Positions 1 through 11,580 of a DNA stretch of 64,000 nt are shown here, one piece after another (position 1 is the stretch's first letter; the number at the start of each line of letters is the position of its first letter). The position numbers were made by a program, and so were the translations under genes. The notes under the pieces were generated by a model. It made no database searches. It had not been told where the DNA came from and saw only the letters and a list, made by a program, of their open reading frames with translations. The DNA is from Certhia americana (Eukaryota; Chordata; Aves; Passeriformes; Certhiidae), in NCBI GenBank assembly GCA_018697195.1, contig CM031879.1, positions 26,037,660 through 26,101,659 on the forward strand, read 5' to 3'.

Positions 1-1209
1 TTCTGATGTTCAGCAATAAGCCCAAAATGAAGTTAGATTTCCCTCTAATCTTCGGTTTAGAACTACAGCTACTGGTATTCCAAGGCAGGAACTCTGCTAG
101 AAAATACACCTATTCTGATAACTAAGTATTTTAAAAACCTCATTTTCTTACCTGTCAAAGACTCACAATTATTCCATATAATTCAACATTTAAAAGTTCC
201 CATTTTCTCCTATAGTAGGTGCTAACAACTGCAGTAAATATCTAACAAGGCTGGCACTCCCTTACATTGTATTACTAACTACTTTTCTTTCAAAATAACT
301 CTGCTGTAGACAAGAAGGTAAAAGCCAGAAATCCCATTTAGCATAGATAGAGGGATGTTATACCTGAGTCTACAGGGAATAGAAGTGGGTATACCTTATT
401 TTTCAGCAAGTCTTTCTGGTTTTGATTATCCACTTGCACCATTTTATTTTATCAGTGATCCTTATACTCATAGGATCTCAGGATAGTTCAAGGTAGACAT
501 GACCTCAGTCTCCATTCTAACCTTCTGCTCAAAGGAGGGTCAATTATGAGGTCAGACTAGGTTAGTCAGCACTTTATCCAGTCATTCCTGAAACGTCCAA
601 GGTTGGAGACTGCACAACCTCTCTAGGCAATCTAACGCTGGCCAGTAAAACAGAATCACAGAATTGTTAAGACTGGAAAAGATCTTCAAGATCATCAAAT
701 CCAACCGTTATTCTCACAGTGAAAAATTTCTCCTTACAACCACTTGAACCTCTTGCACCTGTTGTCTACTGTATTCCCACCATGGATCACCGAAGCACCT
801 TGCTGTGTGTTTTCTTATAATCTCCCAAGGTTGCTTAGTTAGGCCTTCCAGAAGCCCTGATAGTAATCCTGAGCTGGATCTTATGAAACAGATCAAAAAG
901 TAACAATTAACCTCCTAGGGCTAAAGCTTTCCTATGACCAAGTATTTTTTGTGCAAAGAGGAATACTCCGAAAGCCTAAAAAGCAGAAATACAGAAAAAC
1001 ATATAAAAGACCTTCTGATGTGCAAGAACACAGAAATGACTCAGATTTTGATGCTGGACATTTGACAGCACTCTAGTGGAATTCAGAAAATAAAGCCTTT
1101 ATACCTCTTATTCAGTAAAAACAAAACGCACTTAGGTTATAGATACAAGATATGTATCAAATCATTAAGACAAAAGATAGTGTGTATTACCAAAAACACC
1201 AAATATTAC
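1..1209 (-). other. DNAJB9: DNAJB9 intron following the first coding exon (partial)
   Basis: This sequence lies downstream of the DNAJB9 splice donor on the minus strand. In other vertebrates the next DNAJB9 exon carries the rest of the J domain and the C-terminal part. I see no sign of that exon here, so it must lie beyond the left edge. The stretch is AT-rich and contains a CR1 fragment at about 476-790. Nothing else recognisable is present. Confidence 0.7.
476..790 (-). repeat. CR1 LINE 3'-region fragments, antisense
   Basis: Read on the plus strand this is the reverse complement of the CR1 3' region. It has the block about three contributors to the family signature: 'ctgctcaaaggagggtca', then a segment ending 'acaacctctctaggcaatct'. 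A second piece starts at 'acagaatcacagaattgtt' and runs through a 'gatcatcaaatccaacc' block. The two pieces abut, which suggests two nested or tandem CR1 ends inside the DNAJB9 intron. Both are diverged and non-functional. Boundaries are approximate and the subfamily cannot be assigned by eye. Confidence 0.75.
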
Positions 1210-1426
1210 CTTCAGCAATTTCTCTAAATTTTGCTTCTGCTCCAGGACTCTTATTTTTGTCTGGGTGGTATTTCATAGCCAGCTTGTGAAACGCTTTCTT
1301 AATCTGGCGGTCAGATGCATTTTTTGGAACTCCTAAGATATCATAGTAGCTCTCTGTAGCCAGTATTAATTCAGTTATCATTAAAATGCAGAGGGCAAAT
1401 GTGAAGACAGATTGTGTAGTGGCCAT
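1210..1426 (-). CDS. DNAJB9: DNAJB9 (ERdj4) first coding exon, N-terminal part
   Basis: DNAJB9 is an ER-resident J-domain co-chaperone that stimulates the BiP ATPase and is induced by the unfolded protein response. The exon encodes 72 residues plus one base of codon 73. Residues 1-23 form a hydrophobic signal sequence. The J domain starts at about residue 27 with YYDILGVP, and the catalytic HPD tripeptide is at residues 54-56. It continues with [14 protein letters not shown], closely matching vertebrate DNAJB9. The exon ends at a consensus donor (AAG|GTAATA read on the minus strand). The start ATG at 1426 has a good context (GAGAAATGG). An acceptor AG at 1438-1439 after a pyrimidine tract places the exon start at 1437, so 1427-1437 is 5'UTR. 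The remaining coding sequence (about 150 residues in the family) is off the left edge. The exon lies left of the duplicated block, so it is present once. Confidence 0.96.
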
Positions 1427-1437
1427 TTCTCCAGTTC

Positions 1438-4400
1438 CTAAAAAGAAAAGGAAATATACTTGAAGAACAAGTTACTTTACATTCCACAGCAACTTGGTTA
1501 CAACTGTAGGCTGGCAGAGGAAGCCCAGTATGTTTCAGGAGTCAATGACAGACTTGTAAGTGCACTGCTTTACACCTGTCAAACTCCATTACACTGTTTT
1601 CATATTCACAGAATATGTAAGTGAAAACACTGCAAAGTGACATTTCACATGCATAACAACCACTTCAGTGTTCATCTTCGCTTTACACTTAACTGATCAC
1701 TGTCATGCAAAGTTGCAGAAGTAAATACACAGCACATTTCATTACATCTAACATTTCACGCTGCCATACCTGAAGCAGCTTTACATTAATCCTTGAGTTC
1801 TAGGACCACAAACACAGCAGCTCTAAATTAAGCTGCAAAAACTGACTCTCTACTGGAAGACCAATTCACTGATTAGCTGCAGTGCAACAACAGGAGCCTG
1901 AAAACACAACTGGCCTAGAGACGACTGTGAGGTGCAGGAAGACAAGATTATTAGACACTGGAGCTCAGCTTCAGTTTGTTTAACCAACCTAAGGTGAACA
2001 TGACAAAGAGTAGATTATTCATTTCCAGAGTCCAGCCAAGTAAAGCATACTTTCCTTTGTTTAACAATAGGCTGGCTTATCTGCATATCAGATTCCATTA
2101 CAAAGGAAAACACATACCATACCTTTGATATAAAAGAATTCATAGAAAGGTTTACATATGAAAACCCTCAGTGTTGGAACTGAAGGCGAAAAATATGTCA
2201 TTTATACAAGACAAGTAGCTTCAAGAATAATTAAACACTGTAACCTTTTTTTCAACAACGCATCTGTCAAAAGATACATTTTGAAACAAACATAGAGAAC
2301 TTAGGGGAAAATTGTGGCAAATTATTTGGGAAAGCAGTTCCACATAGCCACATGATGTCTCACGATTTTCATGAAGGTTAGGGTGAGCTGTTCCTACCAG
2401 ATGGTTGGAACAGATAATATGCCTGTGCATATAATATTTAAAACACAGAGTGCAGGAAGACAAATGTTCCAAGACAGAATGCTGGCTGACACCTGACCAG
2501 AAGAATGCACAAGACCCCGAACACTGCAGATGTAACATGTATTACCCCTCCACCAGATAACACTGATTTGAATGAAATGCAAGAACAACTCACAGATGAA
2601 TGGTGTTACTTTCCTAAAAGTTAATTAAACAAACTTACAGTCTGAGCACCATTTAAGTTAGAATAGTTTTGCTAGCCAGCAGGGGACCCAGTATTTGTCA
2701 GGCAGAATTCAAAACATTTGAATATCTGATACATATGAAAACTAAGCATTTACCTGAAAGGAAATGCTCTCTAAACAAAATTAAAATGCAAGGACCAAAA
2801 ATGGAAAAAAGAGTACCATTTCTAATAGGTAAGTCAGGGGGCTAAAATGAATGCTGTGAGACAAGAGCAAAAGGCTTGCAAGATTAATCTACCCATGCCC
2901 TCTTAAGCATTTATTTGGCCAGCAGCCTGCATGATATCAAGTGTTAAGGGGCAGCAGTTGAAACAAATTGTATTTTGATCAGTGCACTTACATACCAAGT
3001 GGACAGTTCTTTCCAGTGTTTTTCATGCACAATATATTAGACATATTTTTAGTACAAAAGTTTTCCCATGTATCTTCTCTCACCACTTCACTAACCTGAA
3101 ATTTTATCACTTGAGCACTAAGAACTACACACATGTACATCCTCCCACACTTTTGGGGCTTTCTTCCTGTTTGTGCTTTATAGATGCAGACCTAGATGAT
3201 CATCTCACACGTGATTGTTTTTATTTACTTCATTAACCCACACCTGCATCATGCTTGCATAATCACCTGCTGCATTCTCTTAAGGTCAACCATCCTGCTT
3301 CTACTACTGAACACTGAAAAGAACTAAAAGGAACAGCTCATGTCCTCCATTAAGAGCAAAACCCTTTTTATAACTCCTGAGAGCCAGAGATGATCAACTT
3401 AGTCCTTGCAGGTTTTCTGCTCTGGCTAACCATCTCAACTTGTATTTTTCTTGAAAGCAAAATACACCTGAATTTTTCTTTTTCTACAGTTCTTTACATT
3501 AGGAGTTCTGTAATGAAGCTCTTTGCTATGTTTGATTTCTAACGCATAGTAAAAAAACCGTACTGAAGTTTCACTGCTTTTTAAACTAGCAAACACAGAT
3601 TTAATGCTGCCCTTGAACAAACCAATCAAACTCAAATTTAAGAATAAGACGTAAATGAAAACTAAATACAAATAAAATTCCAGTAAAAGCAGCATTTTAA
3701 ACTTCATAGGGTTATCAGACAAAGCAAGTCTTGTATTTATATACTGTCAATTATTCAATTTACTTTTTAAAAAACACCTGTTTTATATACTGTCAGTATC
3801 TTAGTGTTGCTACCATCACCTGCTTCAGCCCTGCCATTCCTATTTTCACAGTCCTTTTCAAAACAAAGTCTCTTTTAAATACTTATTTTGGCTTATATCT
3901 CTTCACCCTCTGTTTCTCAATCAAAAAGGGACAGGTAAATTACACTTTCCAGGCCATACACTATTGCTACTTAAAACACATCCCAGAATTCAATAAATTC
4001 TGCACACATTAAGCTCATGCCATAATGAGCTCTTCTAATAATTATGAAGAGCTACACTTTATTTAGGTACATTTGTCAATGAAGTAAGAGACCTTATGCC
4101 ACATATTAACTATTTATCTCTGTTGAGTGAGCAGGTACAGATCTCAACTATTATTTACCTTTGTATAAGAAGTGCACCGTCTAATGTTTATCCAAAGTAC
4201 TGCAGTGGTGATAGCAAGCAGTTCTTCATTAGTTTATCAACATTTATCAACAGGTGCACAATGAAGTGATGTTTGAGGATGATGTACCTAGAATAAAATC
4301 TGTCAGATTTAGAAAATAGAAAGCTACTTCATCTTGCAACACAAGATTCCATCCTTCTTTGAAAGTAATTAGCCAAAATCTTGGATAAATGCTCATATTC

Positions 4401-4840
4401 AAAGTCTCACGTACCCAGAGAACACAGAGCATCACCAGTGTTCTGATACTGCTTTCACTACAGAATTGCTACACACTAACCTGTGGAACGCTCACGTCCT
4501 GTAATTATTTTTGCAAACCATTTACTAACAGCAATAAAGTCACCGAGTTATAAAGTTACCCTTGGTTCTCCTACCACGACTAACCCGATGAGTAAGCAAG
4601 TCTTCCAGTCCTCAAGCACCTACAGGCAAGTCTGTCAAACTGACGGGCTTGTACTTCCTTGGCCTCTCCTATACTGACTCGAAAGCAAATACAGAGGAAG
4701 GTTCCTGAATCCTGCCCTGGAGCACAGGGAAACGCAAGTCTCAAGCTGGCATCCCCCTGCCTATCCAGCCCCCCGAAGCCCTGGCTGGGGCCGGATCGCA
4801 CCATCGGGCGGGGCCAGGCCAGAGCAGGGCAGCCGCTATC
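1438..4840 (-). other. DNAJB9: DNAJB9 5' intron up to the shared promoter
   Basis: This stretch lies between the acceptor of the first coding exon and the CpG island at about 4.8-5.5 kb. DNAJB9 in other vertebrates has a non-coding first exon at its promoter, so this is inferred to be intron. It is AT-rich, with no conserved coding frame. I could not place the non-coding exon with confidence. From 2592 onward the sequence is duplicated at 12433 and beyond; here the left copy reads as the more natural sequence and the right copy carries many extra small indels. Confidence 0.6.
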
Positions 4841-5116
4841 AGCCACACTGAGCCAGGCTGGGAAACACCACCCAGCGCGGGCAGCGTGGCCCAGAGACAC
4901 ACAAATGCCAAATAAATGCTCGGCACCGAGCCTCAGTGACCCCTCTCTGCGCCCCCTGCCTAGTTTCCCACGCTGCCCACAAGCAGCTTGGGTTCGCCCC
5001 ACGAACCGCCGAACCCTCCGCGTTCGCCTTCACTCCACCCACTTCAACAAGCGTCCACTTCCTCCGAGCCCTCAGGCAGCAGCCGCGGCCCTTCTCCGCC
5101 GTGCCCCCCTCAGCGC

Positions 5117-5158
5117 CGGTGCCGCTCCCCCGGTGCCGCTCCCCCGGTGCCGCTCCCG
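5117..5158. repeat. 14-bp GC-rich tandem repeat, three units
   Basis: The unit 'cggtgccgctcccc' occurs three times head to tail, starting at 5117, 5131 and 5145. The right copy of the block has only about two related units near 15075-15104. The difference may be sequencing noise, collapse in one copy, or allelic variation. Confidence 0.75.
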
Positions 5159-5250
5159 CCGGCCCCTCAGCGCCTCCGACCGCTTTCCCGCCGCCCGCGC
5201 GTCGCGCAGCCCCGGCCCCCCCGCCGGGCCGACACCGAGGCAGCTGCGCC

Positions 5251-5274
5251 ATTGGCGCGCACGGGGCGCACGTG
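5251..5274 (-). promoter_or_regulatory. Inverted CCAAT box plus CACGTG/CCACG core (left copy)
   Basis: ATTGG at 5251-5255 reads CCAAT on the DNAJB9 strand. CACGTG at 5269-5274 (CCACGTG on the minus strand) is an E-box and also contains the CCACG core bound by XBP1/ATF6-type factors. DNAJB9 is a known XBP1 target. The spacing and orientation do not match the classical ERSE (CCAAT, nine bases, CCACG), so binding by UPR factors is inference. Confidence 0.45.
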
Positions 5275-5386
5275 GACGCGGTGCACGCGGCGAGGTACTG
5301 GACACCCGCGGGGCGCGGGCACGCCGGCCCGCCGCTGGGGAGCGCTGTGAGCAGGCGTGCGCCCCGGCCCGGCCGTGACCCGCCTC

Positions 5387-5478
5387 ATGCCGCGGTACTG
5401 CGACCGCCACCCGCCCCCCCCTGCAAGAACCGCGGAGGACAGATCGCCAAGGCACCGGCGCAAGCCCAGCTTCTATCC
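5387..5478 (+). pseudogene. THAP5: THAP5 exon 1, left copy, frame-disrupted by likely sequencing errors
   Basis: The exon starts ATGCCGCGGTACTGC, encoding MPRYC, the THAP5 N-terminus that supplies the first zinc-binding cysteine. It then loses frame at an inserted C-rich tract before the second cysteine pair, recovers through CKNRGGQIAK, loses frame again before the DRRK segment, and ends 'ttctatcc' at a GTGAGT donor (5479). The start codon is better preserved here than in the right copy, while the 3' half is better in the right copy. The exon is 92 bases long against about 83 expected. Called disrupted because of the frameshifts, but these are most likely assembly errors rather than real gene decay. 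Confidence 0.8.
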
Positions 5479-8400
5479 GTGAGTGGGCCGAGGAGAGGGA
5501 AAGTGGTTCTGGGGTCAGAGCTTGGCCGTGGGTGGGAGCCGCACCGCGGAAGCAAATGCCGAAAAGACTCAATGCCGCGGGTTCGCCGACCTGGTGGTCG
5601 CCTTGGACCTCGGCCGGGTTCCGGAGGTGGAGGGGAAAACAGCGCTGAGCCCCGGGGGAAGAGTTGTTCGGGAATAGGGGGTGGCAGCTGGGTTGTAATC
5701 ACAAACACCGTCCCTCACACAGACGGACGGGAGGGGGCGGTGATACGGCAGCGTATAAGGGCTGTGGAATCGGTGCGGAGTGCGGGTCGGAAAGTGACGG
5801 GCGAGGTGATGATCGGACTGAAAGAGGAAATTTGCACTTCTGGCTGTTTCGCTGCCTGCGTGTGTGGAAGGATATTCCAGCAGGTCCAGGCACAGTAGAG
5901 GAGGCTTTGCTCATAATCTGCTGACTGCCTTGTGTACGATGGTTTGCGTAGCCAGGAGAGGGCCCGGAAGAAGTAGCGAGTGAAACACATACCACGTTCA
6001 CTCTTAAATTGAACTTTCCCTCTAGAATTATTTCCTTACCTGGGCAGTGAACGGAGGCGCTAGTGGTTGTTTGGAAAGTAGCTGAGGGGGGAGTTTAGCT
6101 GTGGGGTTGCTCAGAGCAGTTCGGTGATGGGCATGCTGCAGTCGCGTCCCCAGGCCTTGCCGTAACCTCTGCCCTGCTGTGGGTTACCGGGGTGTCACGT
6201 GCCCAGGGATGGTGAGTTATAAAAAGTATTTCACAATCCTGAGGAGGAGCACCAAGGTAACTAAATAGTAATGAATTGCTGTAGAATAAAAGTGCGGAAC
6301 TGTTTTCTAACAGAGCAACTCTCCCCTTAAAACTAATTATTTCATAATTTAGCCTCAAAAAATCTGTTTTGGTAAAATTTATACCTCGTACAACTGAGTT
6401 TCTTTCAGTTTCTGATTAGGTTTCATTAGTTATTCCAAGATCAGGAAGGCTGTGTAGGAAGACATACAGAAAGGAAAATTTTTGAAAGAAATTTTATTTC
6501 TTAGATTGAAGTGGAAAGCTTTTTCCCTGTTGCATTACTTACATGGAAATGCATCATAAAAATAATCGAAATAATTTCTTTTCCCTTATGCTTTAGATGA
6601 TTGGACTGTCACATGGATAATCAAACAAGTTTGAGCCACTGACGACACTTATATATTCAAATGTAAGGGATTTGTATGGAAGGCAATGCAAAATTTAGCT
6701 GTTTTAATATCTAGCCTTTGAGTTGTGCTGCATTATGAGTTATAGTGCTCCTGTAGAGAGGGGGGCTGAGATTTGCTTTAGAGATTTTCTCATTCCCTTC
6801 TATTAGTGACTACTGATTGAGATGAATTGTTTTATTCCCTTGCCTCTTTAAACCACCACTGAGAAGTCCTCTGCTGCTCCATGGTTGGATTCAGAGCCCT
6901 TCCAAACCTTTTATCACCTAATCTCAACTGGCCTAACTGCCCTCTTTGTTTTATTTCTTCACTTCTCTGACTTGGTAGTCAGGCTAGCTGCTAAATAATC
7001 CTGTCACATTCCTTCTCTCAATTTCCCCATTTTTGTGTCTGTTACACCAGAGGAACAGATTCTCTTAGATTAATGAGGGAGTGTTTGAAGCATGAGCAAG
7101 GTTTTAGCAAAGTGGACTTTAAGCTACAATAATAACTTTTCCACTATCACACCACTTCTCTGCTACAGATTGTTTGGTTTCCATCTGAAGTGGTTGACGC
7201 TCTGGGTAGAAGCAGTGGGTCGTGTTGTGAGGGTAATGCAGTGGGAGACAAGTGGTCTCAAGGTCTTTTTGAGAGGAGGCAACACGGCAACAAGATTGGT
7301 AACATGACCATGTCCTGCTGGAGCGGACTTTGGGACTTCCTGTAGGTCCAACCCAGGGGCTTAAAGCTTTCGTCCTAAAAGAGGACATCATGCTCTGTCA
7401 TTACATAGCAATGCTGCCTCTGGGGTACCTGATCTAAGGGGCAGGGACAGGATTTGAAAAGGCCTTGAAACCTAACTTTCCTGAGGTTAATGGTTCTTAC
7501 CAGCAGTATTCCTTGCATTGCAGGCAGATATGACAGAGCTGTGCATTTTCAAAAGCTATTACCCTTGGTAATTTGAAAGGACCTACATGGCAACAAAGTC
7601 AAATGATGGGAAGGGTAAAGAAATGACTTTTTTGCTGTGATTTCAGCCCTATTCAGTCTATTTAAAAAAATCACCCTGCAGTTTGCAGTTTTAGGAACAC
7701 AAGCTGTGTAAGAGTCCCACGGCTCTATGTGATTTGGAGGAAAACTGCAGGCTTCAGGGATGGAAGGGTGGGGCTCGAAAGCAGAGATTTTTCTTTTGTA
7801 TTATTATCTCGCTCATGATTCTCAGGAATATGTTGTCTGAACAGTAGTCACATAACAGTGCTCAGGAAGTCAACTTATGTTTATGTTATCATATGTGGTA
7901 AGTTGCCAGAGTTAAAATAAAATTGATATGCTCCAGAGAAATATAGAACACCTATTCAAATATCTGATACCTGTCTCAGAAGAGGTGAGAGACAAGAGTG
8001 CGTATGAATGTTTCATGTTTCCCATTACCATCACTTTTGAACTGAGCAGGCTCATAATAAGCCTTTAATTTGTGATAGCAATTCATTAAGTAAATTAACA
8101 TATCATCAAACACTTTTTTCATTTAGTTCTCTTTCTGTGTAATTTGTCGACCATTTGCATGTATTTTAAAGTCAGGGTTTTTATTGGAGGTGTATACTTG
8201 TCAATTCCTTTAGGTAAGGTTAGATGATTGAAAGTTAATTCTGTTATTAAAAATGATGAAAGCTCTCAATGGCCGTGTGAGAAAAGGTTTTAAATTAGAA
8301 CACAAATATAGAAATGCGTTTGCATCTGGTGTGCATTTACCTTTTTGAACAAAATTTAAAATCCTGTATTGGGAAAATTTCCATGTTGCCAAATTATCTG

Positions 8401-8932
8401 ATTCAAATCCAAAGGGGGGCATGTATTAGGAGGTACTCTATAAAAAGAAAATTACTAGTTGTATCTAAAAGGAACAAAATAAAGTCCTAGGAAATACTAT
8501 TAAAATGGGAGTAAAATGAGGGCCAGGTCTTAACTTTCATAGATTATATCTCAGTAATTTAAATCTCCTTCAGCGAAGGCTTTCTGAGCAAGGTGTTGGT
8601 GGGATCAAACCTTTCAAAACATCTTTTGCCGGGATTCTGAACAGCCTTAGGCTAGCAGAACATCAGAATTCGTCTGAAAACTCCGAGCAAATACCCAACT
8701 AGAAAATAATTTTGGAAATGATTGGATCAGCATGTACATGACATCAGATTAGCATTTAATTACTTAACATTTGGAAAAAAAGCTTATTTAATCTTTTCTA
8801 AAAGAAGGCTATCTTCTAAGAAAACAAGAGATAAGTCTTATTATAACAAAGAAAAGACAACAATAACAGGAATGTTTTTGTTATAATTTTCTTGTTTGTC
8901 TTTAACTTTAAATTTTAAAAAGATTTCACTTC
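5479..8932 (+). other. THAP5: THAP5 intron 1, left copy
   Basis: The intron begins at a GTGAGT donor and ends at an AG before the second exon. It corresponds to 15418-18788 in the right copy with many small indels between them. The first ~600 bases remain GC-rich as the tail of the CpG island; the rest is AT-rich. I see no repeat element or coding frame in it. A strong splice-donor-like motif on the opposite strand is at 6038-6039. Confidence 0.8.
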
Positions 8933-9120
8933 ATGATAAAAGAGAGACTTGAGAAAATGGTGCGGAATATGAAGCGAGATTATGCGACTCCAAGGAAGCA
9001 CCAACTCCTCTGCATTGATCATTTTTTACCCCGATTCCCTGGATCGTGCGACCCGCGTGGGATACGGTACCTTGAAAAAACACATTGCTGTGGCCAAACA
9101 TTTCTCTTCCCAGATGAGAG
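8933..9120 (+). pseudogene. THAP5: THAP5 exon 2, left copy, frame-disrupted
   Basis: This is the exon encoding the second half of the THAP domain, with an acceptor AG at 8931-8932 and a GTAATA donor at 9121. Relative to the intact right-copy exon it has lost bases at the FPLH segment, lost the invariant tryptophan of the EKW motif, altered RDSWTP to a different reading, and gained bases around the CSDHF and AVPTIF segments. The changes are mostly single-base insertions and deletions scattered evenly, which looks like unpolished long-read noise rather than neutral decay. Confidence 0.85.
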
Positions 9121-10598
9121 GTAATATATTCTATTCTTTTTTGATTGGTTTTGTTTTGTAGTGGAAGCTAACCAGCTATTGATGTGACAGCTTTTCTTGT
9201 CTGTCAGATAATCATATGTATTTAAAAAACAGGAAATCCTGTCCATCAAAAACAGTTTGTGAGCAGGACTGACCTAAAAAACAAGTAGGGATTCCATAAT
9301 GTAAATGAACAACTCTTTCCCCTACTTTGAGTGGAGGCTTCTTATCTTTTTTTTAAAACTGAAATTACAGAAGTATTACTACAAGAAAATGTTAAAATTT
9401 CTTATGAGAATATTATGAATTCTAAGCTTTTGCCTATGCAATTACTCTTGATATTGTAACGTCTTTTTAAAGGGTCTTTTAATTAACTGTACCAGAAATC
9501 ATTGCTTTAGGAATGTATTTAGTTTTAACAACTACATATTCTCTTTCCTGTCCCTTAACCTTTAAACATAACAGCCTCAGGCTGTAGGCTGCAAAGAACA
9601 ATGTACCAAAGACACCTTTGTCTTTCACAGACTTAGGCTATTGGGTTACATAAAAAATTAGGCAAAACTAAATCTTGACCAAAAAATTTATTTATTTAAT
9701 CTAATTAAAAGACGACTATTTCTTTTAGCAGTAGTTATCGTTCACTGATCATTCACGTGGAGGGATGGAAAGGACTGATTTTAAGGCTAAATAGGTGAAA
9801 CTGAAATACATGGACTAATTAAAATTTTACAAAAAACAATTTCTTTTTGAGTAATGGAAGCTACTCATCCTTACTTGGAAATATGGTGGAACCTGGTTGG
9901 TCTAGGCTCTTTGGACTCATATGGAAACAGTGAAAAAGTAAATCAGTGATGAATCTTTCAAAATAAACAAAAACCAGGAAAATCTTGCCACGTTGTGGGC
10001 CCAGTAACTAATTCAGCAAAGCAAAATCTCTTGCCTGATTCCCCCCTTGCACCTGGTTTCACTAGACACTCACATTATGTGCTGCTGTTGTAAACATGAG
10101 CGGAAACTTGGAAACTGGACTTTGCTGTCCCATGGCTTCGGTTGCCAGTTTTTACAGAAACAGCTTACTTCAGTACACTCCATATTTAGGAAACATCACT
10201 TTAAATTATTTTTTCATTGTTTACATTTTTTTCAAGCCTGGCTCTTTTTTCTGTTATTTTTTTTGGTTTGGCTTGTGTTGGGGTTTGTTTGTTTTTGTTT
10301 GTTTGTTGTTTGTTTTTCTTGTGGGTGTCTGGGGTTTTTTTTGTTTTGTTTTGTTTTCTTTTCCCTTTTCCTGTTTTGAGCTTTAAAATAGTATTTTAAC
10401 CATTTAGGACCTGAGCAAAGTTGTGGAAGATGCTTACATGAAATTCTTGGGGGCCTCTGATGTAATTTAAAAAAGTTGCTCATCTAAGTTAGTCATTTTG
10501 CAGTCAGTTACCGTGCTATGAAATGGATTTATCATCATTTTTTTATGCTCAGGTGATTTTCTTGTTCGAGGTGATTTTATTTTTTTTTCTCTCTTCCG
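9121..10598 (+). other. THAP5: THAP5 intron 2, left copy
   Basis: AT-rich intron matching 18979-20383 of the right copy. It contains a T/G-rich low-complexity tract at about 10230-10375. The 3' splice acceptor is damaged: the right copy has CCAG|G, whereas here it reads 'ccgg'. Confidence 0.8.
10230..10375. repeat. T/G-rich low-complexity tract (tttg repeats), left copy
   Basis: The tract is dominated by 'gtttg' and 'tttt' runs and lies about 220 bases upstream of THAP5 exon 3. A shorter equivalent is at about 20031-20165. Long frames on either strand here are composition artefacts. Confidence 0.8.
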
Positions 10599-11580
10599 GA
10601 AAAAAGGATTTATTCTCAAGAAACAGTCCACAACAGGGATACAGACAGAAGCACAGGAAAAGAAACAATGTTGGTGTCAGAGAAAGATCTGTATAACCAC
10701 GTGAACCTTGTAAACCAAAGAAAAATCTGTTAATTGCACAGAATGTTGAGGGAAAATGCAGAAGTGGTTTGCTCAATCTGCACTGAGTAAACCTTCTACC
10801 TATTCAAACCTGCAGCTTCCAGATGAAGGTGTTTCAGGCAGACCACTGTTCATCTTTATAGTTCACTAAGCAGTCACATACATCAGTCTAATCATGTTTA
10901 ATGACAGCAGCAGTCCAGAGCTGGAAGCTTACCCGTGTTTCATACTTCTGTATAGGATTCAGAGGTTTTACAGACTCCAGTCCTGCAATTTCAACCCTGA
11001 TACTTGATTTCATCTTCTGAAACTGGAAAATGCTTTAGGTTCATTACTGACTATGCAATTGAAAATTCTGTCCCTCAACGTGGTCTGTTCTGGTGAAGAT
11101 GCAGAACAAGTGAAGATTGGCAGTTTACTGAGTACAGCACACAAAAAATATTGGAAAAACAAGTTCAGTGGAAAGTGAAGAAAGTCGTCATTGCATTATT
11201 ATGCCAGCTGGAGAGTCCAGAAGAGCGAAAGAGTAAATAGTTCTTTTCCTGCCTGGTTAAGGAAGAGTTCTTGGAAATAGAGGAGACAGAAGTGATGAAT
11301 ATGACAGAAATGAAAATACTGCAGACTGGAGCATTCTATTATGCAGACAAGACATAGGGACAGGAGATCACCATGGCAACAATACTCAAAAAACCTTTCA
11401 CTCTAAATAATAAATCTTTACTTGAAATGCAAGGAGTAGAAAAAACCTGGGGAGACTCAGATACTTGGAAAGCTGCTTATTAGACAACTGAAGCAATGAA
11501 AAAACTGCTTCGAAGAAAAGCTTGGAGATGGTAGAAGAAAACTTACTTTATACAACACTTGAGTGACTATGATACAGTAA
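10599..11580 (+). pseudogene. THAP5: THAP5 exon 3, left copy, multiply frameshifted
   Basis: This is the large terminal coding exon, 982 bases here against 939 in the right copy, a net gain of 43 bases spread over dozens of small indels. The reading frame is broken throughout, and the acceptor AG is lost. Both ends align precisely with the right copy, including the final 'atgatacagtaa' that contains the stop codon (11578-11580). No large deletion or insertion is present. Such a pattern, with no open segment of useful length over an exon that is perfect in the other copy, is expected of raw long-read sequence. Confidence 0.87.

Larger units (their letters stand above)
4840..5480. promoter_or_regulatory. 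CpG-island divergent promoter of DNAJB9 and THAP5 (left copy)
   Basis: An abrupt GC-rich, CpG-dense island sits between the minus-strand DNAJB9 and the plus-strand THAP5, whose start codon is at about 5387. The head-to-head arrangement implies a shared bidirectional promoter. No TATA box is evident, as is usual for CpG-island promoters. Inside are a 14-bp tandem repeat (5117-5158), an inverted CCAAT box (5251-5255) and a CACGTG palindrome (5269-5274). Comparison with the right copy shows many small indels, so single-base readings here are unreliable. Long uninterrupted frames through the island are composition artefacts of GC-rich sequence. Confidence 0.8.

Noticed and set aside
5251..5274. 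Classical ERSE (CCAAT-N9-CCACG)
   Set aside because: The order and spacing of the two motifs on either strand do not fit the ERSE or ERSE-II consensus; recorded only as a motif pair.
4659..5898. Long open frames on both strands across the GC-rich island (up to about 320 residues)
   Set aside because: They lie in CpG-island promoter sequence, are Pro/Arg/Ala-rich by composition, overlap each other in several frames and do not survive between the two copies.
10047..10386. Phe/Leu-rich frames resembling a membrane protein
   Set aside because: Produced by the T/G-rich low-complexity tract in THAP5 intron 2; no conservation between copies.
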